A stretch of DNA of 64,000 nucleotides from NCBI GenBank assembly GCA_958295785.1, contig OY282377.1, positions 4,776,896 through 4,840,895 on the forward strand. The letters are read 5' to 3'. Positions 17,093 to 24,383 of this stretch are shown here, piece by piece. A model generated the notes under the pieces. It searched no databases, was not told the origin of the DNA, and worked only from the letters and a program-made list of their open reading frames with translations. The stretch comes from an uncultured Latescibacterota bacterium (lineage in GTDB: Bacteria; Latescibacterota; UBA2968). Made by a program: the position numbers and the translations under genes. The first letter of the stretch is position 1, and every line of letters starts with the position of its first letter.

Positions 17093-17758
17093 ATGAACAT
17101 TTTGATGTTGCGGCATTCGGCGGGTTTTGAACACAGTTATTTGCCCGATGCCGAGGTGGCTTTAAAGGCGATAGGCAAAGCGAATGGATGGCGGGTTTTG
17201 ACCACGCATCGGTTGGATCGCATTTCAGCAGCGCATTTGGAAAAGTGCGATGTTTTGGCTTTTGCCACGACCGGGAATTTGGCTTTTAGCGAGGAACAAA
17301 AGACCGCGATTTTGGATTTTGTTCGCAATGGAAAATCGTTTTTTGGCATTCACAATGCAACCGATACGTGCTATGACTGGCCCGAATACGGCGAGATGCT
17401 CGGCGGATGGTTTAACGGTCATCCCTGGCATCAGGAGGTGGGGATTATTGTTGAAGATACATCTCATCCAGCGACAGAGATGCTGGGCGACTATTTTCGG
17501 GTGACGGATGAGATTTACACGTTTAAGCATTACAATCGCGACAAGACGCATGTTTTGATGCGGATCGATAATCAGACCGTGGATTTGGCAAAAGGCAACC
17601 GCGAGGATGGCGATTACGCGATGGGATGGTGCCACGAATACGGCCAGGGGCGCGTGATCTATACCGCCTTGGGGCATCCCGACGCGCTGTGGTATGAAGA
17701 TTGGTTCCGGGCGCATATCACGGGATGTGTTCAATGGGCAGCGCGGCTGGCGGATTAG
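17093..17758 (+). CDS. ThuA domain protein
   Basis: A 221-residue ThuA-like protein, a class I glutamine-amidotransferase fold used in trehalose and related sugar metabolism. FARNGKSFFGIHNATD-type and GWFNGHPWHQEV segments, plus DEIYTFKHYNRDKTHVLMR and GRVIYTALGHPDALW, are typical. The nucleophile Cys of real amidotransferases is not conserved in this family, so the reaction is unknown. I chose the ATG at 17093, five bases after GGAGG, over the ATG at 17081. Members often sit with Gfo/Idh/MocA and DUF1080 genes in keto-sugar pathways, in line with the 1-7 kb region. Confidence 0.88.
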   Translation: MNILMLRHSAGFEHSYLPDAEVALKAIGKANGWRVLTTHRLDRISAAHLEKCDVLAFATTGNLAFSEEQKTAILDFVRNGKSFFGIHNATDTCYDWPEYGEMLGGWFNGHPWHQEVGIIVEDTSHPATEMLGDYFRVTDEIYTFKHYNRDKTHVLMRIDNQTVDLAKGNREDGDYAMGWCHEYGQGRVIYTALGHPDALWYEDWFRAHITGCVQWAARLAD

Positions 17759-17778
17759 GCCGGCGGCGATTCACTGGT

Positions 17779-17815
17779 GTTATGCACATATCCACACAGG
17801 CGTTGTTTGCAAATT
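17779..17815 (+). repeat. Left 37-bp direct repeat with DnaA-box-like sites
   Basis: Thirty-seven bases identical to 19649-19685. The repeat contains TTATGCACA, a match to the TTATNCACA DnaA-box consensus, directly followed by TATCCACAC, a near-match. Together the copies enclose the dual-OB/DUF488/DUF488 trio. It lies 20 bases after the ThuA stop codon. Confidence 0.88.
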
Positions 17816-17891
17816 TCATTCTTTGCCCTTTTAATGGAACGCCGGCCGCAAGCAAGAGCGCAGTATCAAGCCGTCGGATTGGGGTGCTATA

Positions 17892-18574
17892 ATGACAATG
17901 ACAAAGAGAATTGTTTGCTTGGCGAACTCGCGGAAACGGTCTGGTCGTTGCATTGTCGGGCGGGAACTTATCGATAGCTGTGCGGGAGTTTGGGTTCGCC
18001 CTGTGAGTGCCCGCGAGCATCAGGATGTATCGGAGTACGAACGCCAGTACGAGGATGGAAGCGATCCCAAGTTGATGGATATCGTGGAGGTTCCATTGCT
18101 GGCACACCAACCAAGGGACTACCAACAGGAAAACGGGTTGCTCGATCCGCAGGACTGCTGGAGAAAAGTTGACAAATGCCCTTGGCATGATCTGCAACAA
18201 TTATCCGAGACAGGCGGGACGCTGTGGCGCAACGGATACAGCACGCACAACGGAAGAAACGATCAAATCCCGCCACAGCAGGCAAAAGAGGAAACAACTC
18301 GCTCAAGTTGATCTATGTCGATAAGTTGTATCTGTGCGTGTTCGCGCCGGGTGAGGCTTTCGGAAACTCGAAACGCCGCGTACAGGGACGGTTTCGTTTT
18401 AGCGAGAATGACTATGCTCTGTGGATCACTGATCCCGATATCGAGACCGCTTATCTCAAGCGCGAAAATGGCAACTACGACCTGTCCGAATGTTATCTGA
18501 CCATCAGCCTCGGCGAACCGCATAAGGGCTACTGTTACAAACTGATCGCCGCTGTCATGGAGAGACCGCGATGA
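17892..18574 (+). pseudogene. Dual-OB-type protein gene, frameshifted
   Basis: Two overlapping frames give one protein when joined near 18285-18295. The first part (TKRIVCLANSRKRSGRCIVG ... VRPVSAREH ... LWRNGYSTHNGRNDQIP) runs in one frame from 17892. The second part (NNSLKLIYVDKLYLCVF ... GEAFGNSKRRVQGRF ... YALWITDPDIE ... YLTISLGEPHKGYCYKLIAAVM) runs in another and ends at 18574. The joined ~225-residue protein resembles a two-OB-fold family usually found next to DUF488 genes. A one-base change in the AAAAGAGGAAACAA stretch would explain the break, as either a real mutation or an assembly error. The 3' part overlaps the next gene's start by ATGA, so the operon layout is intact. Confidence 0.72.
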
Positions 18575-19197
18575 CGAAATCTGTAGAGAAAACGAGGATA
18601 TTTACCGTGGGCCATTCAACCCATGAGTTTGAGGACTTCGTATCCTTGTTAAAGTTGCACAGCATAGATGCCGTTGCGGATGTGAGATCGGTTCCATACA
18701 GCCGTTGGCAGCCGCAATTTAATCGCGAAGGCTTGGCGAAAGCCCTGGATGACCAGGGCGTTGCCTATGTTTTTCTCGGCGAGGAGCTCGGCGCACGCAG
18801 TGACGATCCGAGGTGTTACGAGAAAGGCCGAGTGAAGTATCGCTCAATCGCTGAAACCTCGCTGTTTCGGGCTGGAATAGAGCGGATCCGAGACGGGTGT
18901 AGTCGCTGGCGGATTGCTTTGATGTGTGCGGAGAAGGAGCCATTGGACTGCCATCGGACGATTCTCGTGGCTCGCGAATTGGTGGCAGGCGGGTCGGAGG
19001 TCGCACACATTCTTGAGGATGGGGAACTGGAAGCCCACGGAGCGACGATGAAACGCCTGTCTGAGCAATTGAGGTTGCCTATGCAGGATCTGTTTCTTAC
19101 TGCGGAGGAGTTGGAGGATAGGGTATACGCGGCCCAAGAACAGCGCATTGCATATCTTGACGCGCAACGCACTTGCGAAGCGCAGGAGGCTGGATAA
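18571..19197 (+). CDS. DUF488 family protein, first copy
   Basis: A 208-residue DUF488 protein: IFTVGHSTHEFEDFVSLLKLHSIDAVADVRSVPYSRW, FLGEELGAR and LMCAEKEPLDCHRTILVA are the family's conserved blocks. The paired Cys/His in CAEKEPLDCHR resembles a metal or catalytic site; the function is unknown. The ATG overlaps the stop of the dual-OB gene (ATGA) and the stop overlaps the next gene's ATG by one base (TAATG), so translation of all three should be coupled. DUF488 genes are frequent in mobile and defence-associated neighbourhoods. Confidence 0.85.
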   Translation: MTKSVEKTRIFTVGHSTHEFEDFVSLLKLHSIDAVADVRSVPYSRWQPQFNREGLAKALDDQGVAYVFLGEELGARSDDPRCYEKGRVKYRSIAETSLFRAGIERIRDGCSRWRIALMCAEKEPLDCHRTILVARELVAGGSEVAHILEDGELEAHGATMKRLSEQLRLPMQDLFLTAEELEDRVYAAQEQRIAYLDAQRTCEAQEAG

Positions 19198-19646
19198 TGA
19201 AAATTTTCACCATTGGTTTCACCAAAAAGAGCGCGGAACAGTTTTTTGAAAGTTTGCATCTGGCAGGCGTCAAGCGGGTCGTTGATGTGCGGCTCAATAA
19301 CGTATCCCAGTTGGCGGGCTTTGCAAAAAAAAATGATCTTGCGTACTTTTTGAAGCGAATTTGCGGCATGGATTACCTGCATCTGCCGAGTTTGGCACCG
19401 ACAAAGGAAATCCTGGATGATTACAAAAAAAAACGCGGCAGTTGGGACGCTTATGAACGCGCTTTTATCGATCTTATGGTTGCCCGAAAAATAGAAAACG
19501 AAATTGAGCGGGAAACCCTTAAGGATGCGTGCCTGCTGTGTAGCGAGGACAAACCCCATTATTGCCACAGGCGTTTGGTGGTTGAGTATCTTCAGAAACA
19601 CTGGGGGAATATTGAAGTTGCCCACCTTGGGGAGGAGCAGCGATAA
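19197..19646 (+). CDS. DUF488 family protein, second copy
   Basis: A 149-residue DUF488 protein, shorter than and diverged from its upstream neighbour: MKIFTIGFTKKSAEQFFESL, VKRVVDVRLNN, CLLCSEDKPHYCHRRLVVEYL. It retains the C-S-E-D-K-P-x-x-C-H-R block. I chose the ATG at 19197, eight bases after GGAGG, because the family begins with this strand. It ends two bases before the right copy of the 37-bp repeat. Two DUF488 paralogues in series suggest a heteromeric partner pair; the role is unknown. Confidence 0.86.
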   Translation: MKIFTIGFTKKSAEQFFESLHLAGVKRVVDVRLNNVSQLAGFAKKNDLAYFLKRICGMDYLHLPSLAPTKEILDDYKKKRGSWDAYERAFIDLMVARKIENEIERETLKDACLLCSEDKPHYCHRRLVVEYLQKHWGNIEVAHLGEEQR

Positions 19647-19648
19647 GC

Positions 19649-19685
19649 GTTATGCACATATCCACACAGGCGTTGTTTGCAAATT
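19649..19685 (+). repeat. Right 37-bp direct repeat with DnaA-box-like sites
   Basis: Exact repeat of 17779-17815, same orientation, starting two bases after the second DUF488 stop codon. The Fic gene begins 44 bases further on. Confidence 0.88.
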
Positions 19686-19729
19686 CCCCTTTTCTTTGAC
19701 AACTGTCGAGAGGGCGTTGAGGAGTTCGG

Positions 19730-20494
19730 ATGATGATCGAAAAGCCGCCATACTCAATCACGACGGACATTCTGTTTCGCGTTGAGCAAATCGGCGAAGC
19801 AATTGGCAGGGCAGAAGCGGCGGGTGTCTGGCAGAATTTGCGTTTGCGGCGCATCAATCGCATCCGCACGATTTGCGGCTCGCTGGGCATTGAGGGCAAT
19901 ATCCTCAGCGAGGCGCAAGTTTCCGCGATTCTCGATGGCAAACCGGTTGCCGCCCCGTTGAAAGATATTCAGGAAGTTCGCAACGCCATCAAAGCCTACG
20001 ACCAATACCAGCAGTGGAACCCGGATAGCGAGGCCGACCTTCTGCACGCGCCCCGAGTGCTGATGCTCGGCTTGTTGGATGCGCCCGGACAATATCGCCG
20101 CACCGGCATCGGCGTTATGGGCGGTGGCGAAGTCCATCACATCGGCCCGCCGGCCCGGCGCGTGCCGTTGCTCATGGCAAACTTGTTGGCATGGCTGGGC
20201 AGCACCGATGAGCACCCGCTGATTGCCAGTTCGGTTTTTCACTATGAGTTTGAGTTCATCCATCCCTTTGAAGATGGCAATGGCCGGATGGGGCGGCTCT
20301 GGCAGACCCTGATTCTGACCCACTGGAAACCCCTGTTCGCCCATATTCCCGTAGAGAGTTTGGTTCACGCCCGCCAAAGCGATTACTACGAAGCCATCAG
20401 GCAGAGTTCGGCAGGAGGCGAAAGTACGCCGTTCATTGCGTTCATGCTGGAGATTATTCACGCGGCACTCCAGTTACAGGAGATTTTCCGATGA
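19730..20494 (+). CDS. Fic family AMP-transferase, with built-in inhibitory helix
   Basis: A 254-residue Fic protein. FIHPFEDGNGRMGRLWQTLIL is the HPFxxGNGRxxR catalytic loop near residues 180-195, with the His as general base. An N-terminal SLGIEGNILS motif around residues 47-56 fits the S/T-x-x-x-E-G/N inhibitory helix of class II Fic proteins, so the enzyme is probably self-inhibited by its own N-terminal part. Such proteins attach AMP (or other nucleotides) to target Tyr, Ser or Thr. The start ATG at 19730 follows GAGGAG. The stop overlaps the next ATG (ATGA), pairing it with the HIRAN-like gene. Fic genes are frequent next to type I restriction genes, as here. Confidence 0.9.
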   Translation: MMIEKPPYSITTDILFRVEQIGEAIGRAEAAGVWQNLRLRRINRIRTICGSLGIEGNILSEAQVSAILDGKPVAAPLKDIQEVRNAIKAYDQYQQWNPDSEADLLHAPRVLMLGLLDAPGQYRRTGIGVMGGGEVHHIGPPARRVPLLMANLLAWLGSTDEHPLIASSVFHYEFEFIHPFEDGNGRMGRLWQTLILTHWKPLFAHIPVESLVHARQSDYYEAIRQSSAGGESTPFIAFMLEIIHAALQLQEIFR

Positions 20495-21237
20495 GCGTGA
20501 AGACCTTGTTCTTGGCGTGGCAAGACAAAGAATGGAGCCGACAATGGTTTCCCGTGGGGCGGTTGGATGCCGATGTCGAACAATCGCACTATCGCTTTCG
20601 TTATACGGCCGGGGCGAAACGAGCAGAGAGGGAGACAGGATTTCCTCCTTTGCCTGATTTTCCCCAATTGGCTGAAGATTATCGATCCTCAGAGCTTTTT
20701 CCGCTGTTCAGGAATCGGGTCATTGCGCCGGGAAGGCCGGACCGTTTGGACTATCTGCGTAATCTCGGCCTGCCAGAAGACGCGGACCCGATTGAAATTC
20801 TATCGGTAAATGGCGGCTTTCGAGTGACGGATAATTACGAGGTTTTCCCGAAACTCGAGAAGGATATTGAGGGAAGATTTACCTGCCGGATCTTTCTGCA
20901 TGGTTGGCAACATGTAAATGAAGCCGCTCAAGAACGGTATGGTCGTCTGGAGCCGGGAGAAGAACTTTATGTAACTTTGGAGTTGGCTAATCCTGCCACC
21001 CGGCTGGCGGTGCAAATCCAGACGAAAGACTACTATATGATCGGCTGGGCACCGCGTTACCTCGTGGATGATTTGGCAATGGCGATGGTCAAAGGACCTA
21101 GTGACTATACAGCAAAAATAGTGCGTATTAATCCTCAGCCAGCACCGTTGAAGCAACGCGTTTTGATTGAGATGCATGGCTACTGGGATAAGCACGAACC
21201 GATGAGTAGCCAGGATTTCCAGCCCTTAGTTGATTGA
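20491..21237 (+). CDS. HIRAN-domain-like protein
   Basis: A 248-residue protein. The first ~130 residues (LFLAWQDKEWSRQWFPVGRLDAD, YRFRYTAGA, FPQLAEDYRSSELFPLFRNRV, DPIEILSVNGGFRVTDNYEVFP) match a HipA-N-like domain found in annotated HIRAN proteins. The last ~100 residues (ERYGRLEPGEELYVTLELANPATRLAVQIQTKDYYMIGWAPRYLVDDL) look like a HIRAN domain, which binds DNA ends or single strands in repair helicases. It is coupled to the Fic gene by an ATGA overlap. No catalytic motif is visible; a DNA-sensing partner for Fic or the restriction enzyme is possible but inferred. Confidence 0.75.
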   Translation: MSVKTLFLAWQDKEWSRQWFPVGRLDADVEQSHYRFRYTAGAKRAERETGFPPLPDFPQLAEDYRSSELFPLFRNRVIAPGRPDRLDYLRNLGLPEDADPIEILSVNGGFRVTDNYEVFPKLEKDIEGRFTCRIFLHGWQHVNEAAQERYGRLEPGEELYVTLELANPATRLAVQIQTKDYYMIGWAPRYLVDDLAMAMVKGPSDYTAKIVRINPQPAPLKQRVLIEMHGYWDKHEPMSSQDFQPLVD

Positions 21238-21333
21238 TTGTTGCGTTTGCCAATTGAAGTTGAACACCTAGGCAGGAGCGGCGATGATGGCAACCGGCGC
21301 ATTCGCGGGCTGTGCTGTGAATAAGGAGATAGG

Positions 21334-22488
21334 ATGAGGGATAAAGTGAGAAACGCGCCCCTCGGTGATTTCGTTCAGTTTGTTTACGGGAAAGGACTAC
21401 CCGCTCGTGATCGAAAACCTGGGGCTGTTCCCGTGTATGGATCGGGTGGCATTGTCGATACTCACAACCAATCTCTCGTTCAAGGCCCAGGCGTGGTGGT
21501 TGGTCGTAAAGGGACGATTGGGTCCGTGTATTGGACGGATCGGGATTTCTACCCCATAGATACGACCTATTACGTCGTTCCCAAAACAGAGGACACGCGA
21601 CTGAGGTACATTTACTACTTGCTGAAGACGTTGCCGCTTACTCGTATGAACACTGACGTTGCTGTTCCCGGACTGAATAGATCAAACGCTCTGCAACTCA
21701 AGGTTTCTATCCCATCGCTACCAACACAGGACAGAATCGTTGACATCCTCTCTGCCTACGACGACCTCATCGAAAACAATCGGCGGCGGATTCAGCTGCT
21801 GGAACAGGCGGCGCGGTTGCTCTACAAAGAGTGGTTCGTCCACCTTCGCTTTCCCGGGTATGAACGCGCCAAAATTATTGATGGCGTGCCGGAGGGGTGG
21901 AAAAAGAAAACGATTGCTGAGGTATGTGAGACTATCGGGGGCGGCACACCATCCACCAAAGTGGCAGAGTATTGGGGAGGCGACATCACCTGGGTCATTC
22001 CCTCCGATGTTACGAAAAACGACTGTTTAGCCCTACTTGACTCGGAACGAAAAATTACCGAAAGAGGGCTTCGTGAATCGTCCGCGCAGTTGGTTCCGGC
22101 TAACACCATTCTAATGACAAGCCGGGCGTCCGTAGGGTTTTTCGCGCTCATAGATGTTGAAGCCTGCACTAATCAAGGATTCATCAATATCATTCCTCAC
22201 GTCGAGGAAATGAGGATGTACATGCTTTTTAACCTCATGAGTCGAGTTGCCGAGATTCGTAGCAATGCAAAGGGGACAACGTACCCCGAGATAAGCAAAG
22301 GGCGGTTTCGTCAGATGAATATTATCCTTCCAGCGGAATCCTTGGTTTCCGAGTTCGGGAGATTGGCTGGTGACTTTATTCAGCAAGTGCGTTGCTTGAA
22401 GCGAAAAATAGTCAAACTCACCCAAGCCCGCGATCTGCTTTTGCCTCGGCTGATGAATGGGGAGGTAGAGGTTGCAAGCAGGGATTAG
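21334..22488 (+). CDS. hsdS: Type I restriction-modification specificity subunit
   Basis: A 384-residue HsdS with two target-recognition domains. The first is residues ~1-145, with LGDFVQFVYGKGLPAR and VPGLNRSNALQLKVSIPSLPTQDRIVDILSAYDDLIENNRRRI as its conserved helix end. The second is residues ~185-380, with TIAEVCETIGGGTPS, FRQMNIILPAESLVSEF and TQARDLLLPRLMNGEV. Each domain reads one half of a bipartite DNA site and the helical spacers dock to HsdM. The start follows AAGGAGATAGG. It comes first in the operon (hsdS-ATPase-hsdR-hsdM), an unusual order. Confidence 0.92.
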   Translation: MRDKVRNAPLGDFVQFVYGKGLPARDRKPGAVPVYGSGGIVDTHNQSLVQGPGVVVGRKGTIGSVYWTDRDFYPIDTTYYVVPKTEDTRLRYIYYLLKTLPLTRMNTDVAVPGLNRSNALQLKVSIPSLPTQDRIVDILSAYDDLIENNRRRIQLLEQAARLLYKEWFVHLRFPGYERAKIIDGVPEGWKKKTIAEVCETIGGGTPSTKVAEYWGGDITWVIPSDVTKNDCLALLDSERKITERGLRESSAQLVPANTILMTSRASVGFFALIDVEACTNQGFINIIPHVEEMRMYMLFNLMSRVAEIRSNAKGTTYPEISKGRFRQMNIILPAESLVSEFGRLAGDFIQQVRCLKRKIVKLTQARDLLLPRLMNGEVEVASRD

Positions 22489-22600
22489 AGGGAGAGTACT
22501 TCGCACAAACTGGGGGTAAGTTTCAATCTGTGCTTTATACAGCATGTCATGTTGACTGATCGCGTTCACAGAACACGATTAAAAAATAAGGAGTTGTGTA

Positions 22601-24271
22601 ATGGCTAAAGCAGATCAATCAGAGTTCAAGTTCCGAAAAATGGACACAATCGGTGCCGCCAGTGCGGAGGATGATGGCGAATTTCTTGAAGACTGCTTTG
22701 TGAAAACTGAATCCTATGAGGTGCTGGAGAGTAAAGAGGACATTCGTCAGATTGTTCTCGGCCGGACAGGTTCAGGAAAGTCCGCGCTCTTTGAGTACCT
22801 TAAACTGGAGTACGAAGACCGAGACCGAGTTATCTCAATTGAACCCAGCGAACTCGCCCTTACTTATGTTTCAAATTCCACAGTGATCAAGTATTTCTCA
22901 GATCTCGGCGTAAATTTGGATCCCTTCTACAAATTGCTCTGGCGACATGTTTTGACGGTTGAAGTACTGAGAAAGCATTTCGAGTCACACGCAAGTAATG
23001 AGAAAAAAGGAATTTGGAACTCCCTTCTTGAGAGGTTCCCAGATCAGACCCGCAAAGACAAAAATGCAAAACAAGCCGTACAATATCTACGAGAATGGGG
23101 TGAGCAGTTCTGGGAAGAAACAGAGTACCGAGTCAAGGAAATCACGACCAAGATCGAGGATAAACTAAAAGATCATCTTAAGGCTGAAGTAAAAGCGCAG
23201 TTGTTCAAGGTAGGGGCATCATCCGGGGCGGATTCACTTCTTTCAAAAGAAGAAAAAACTGAAGTAATAAGCCGAGGCCAGCATGTAGTCAGCGAAGCTC
23301 AGATCCAAGACCTAAGCAAGGTACACAATCTTTTAGAAAACGTTCTGACTGATCGGCAGAAGTACTACTATGTATTAATTGATCGTCTTGATGAGAATTG
23401 GGTTGAAGAGAAACTGCGTTATCGACTGATCATGGCACTGCTGGACTCTGTAAAGGAAATCAGCCGAGTGTCGAACATCAAGGTTCTGGTTGCCATTAGG
23501 CGCGATTTGATTGATCGTGTTTTCAGGCTTGTGCGTGAGGCTGGGTTCCAAGAGGAGAAATATCAATCTCTGTATTTACCCCTACATTGGTCTCCAAAAA
23601 AAATAATTGAGATACTAGACAAGCGAGTAGATGCATTAGTCGCTCGGCGATATCAAAAGAACAAAAGAGTTACGCATCGTGACTTATTACCGAAAAAGAT
23701 TGATGGAAAATCCATTATAGAATTCATTACTGACCGTGCCCAAAGACCTCGAGATGTGATCAGCTTTTTCAATAAGTGTATCGAAGTAGCTGAAGGGAAG
23801 CCTCGGGTGAATGTGAATACACTGAAACGTGCCGAGGGAGAGTATTCTCGGCAACGTCTGAGAGCCCTTGCAGATGAATGGCATGCAGACTATCCAGGCT
23901 TGTTGGACTTTGTGGATATTCTAAAGAAACGCCCGCCAAAATTCTCCTTGGAGCAAGTCAAATATGATGATATTGCCGAGCTTTGCCTAAATTCGGCAAT
24001 AGAGCATCCTAACGATTCTGGGATTTTGAGAGAATATGCGAGAAACGTCGCAGAGGACTTAGTAGAAGTAAACGACTTCAAAAAAGAAATGTTTATGGTA
24101 TTTTATCGGATCGGTTTGGCCGGTCTAAAGCTCGAGACCTTTGAGAGCGCATCGTGGGTTGATGAATTAGGTCAAGATGTCTCACCTTCTGAAATAGACG
24201 ACCGTACGGGCGTAGCAGTTCACCCTACCTACTGGCGATCTCTTGGGATCGATACAAGAAAGCGCCGTTAG
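22601..24271 (+). CDS. P-loop ATPase between hsdS and hsdR (Sll1717-like)
   Basis: A 556-residue P-loop protein. GRTGSGKSALFEYL is the Walker A near residue 55, YYYVLIDRLDENWV a Walker-B-like strand near residue 265, and DRAQRPRDVISFFNKC a sensor-like helix near residue 380. The pattern matches the Sll1717-type P-loop ATPases often found in defence islands. The middle (residues ~150-230) is Lys/Glu-rich and probably coiled coil. It is markedly more AT-rich than its neighbours, indicating separate acquisition. AAGGAG lies seven bases before the ATG. It may be an accessory regulator or a separate abortive defence module nested in the restriction operon. Confidence 0.8.
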   Translation: MAKADQSEFKFRKMDTIGAASAEDDGEFLEDCFVKTESYEVLESKEDIRQIVLGRTGSGKSALFEYLKLEYEDRDRVISIEPSELALTYVSNSTVIKYFSDLGVNLDPFYKLLWRHVLTVEVLRKHFESHASNEKKGIWNSLLERFPDQTRKDKNAKQAVQYLREWGEQFWEETEYRVKEITTKIEDKLKDHLKAEVKAQLFKVGASSGADSLLSKEEKTEVISRGQHVVSEAQIQDLSKVHNLLENVLTDRQKYYYVLIDRLDENWVEEKLRYRLIMALLDSVKEISRVSNIKVLVAIRRDLIDRVFRLVREAGFQEEKYQSLYLPLHWSPKKIIEILDKRVDALVARRYQKNKRVTHRDLLPKKIDGKSIIEFITDRAQRPRDVISFFNKCIEVAEGKPRVNVNTLKRAEGEYSRQRLRALADEWHADYPGLLDFVDILKKRPPKFSLEQVKYDDIAELCLNSAIEHPNDSGILREYARNVAEDLVEVNDFKKEMFMVFYRIGLAGLKLETFESASWVDELGQDVSPSEIDDRTGVAVHPTYWRSLGIDTRKRR

Positions 24272-24383
24272 TGATGTGGTATCTGATAATGGGGTACATC
24301 ATCCTCGGATAGACTCCGAAGCAGTAGGCAGAAATATCGTCTTACCGAAAAGCACAGAAACATACTGAATAACAGGAGAAAGG

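Noticed and set aside
17779-17815. Chromosomal or plasmid replication origin from DnaA-box-like sites
   Set aside because: Only two boxes per copy, no AT-rich unwinding region, and no dnaA, dnaN or rep gene nearby.
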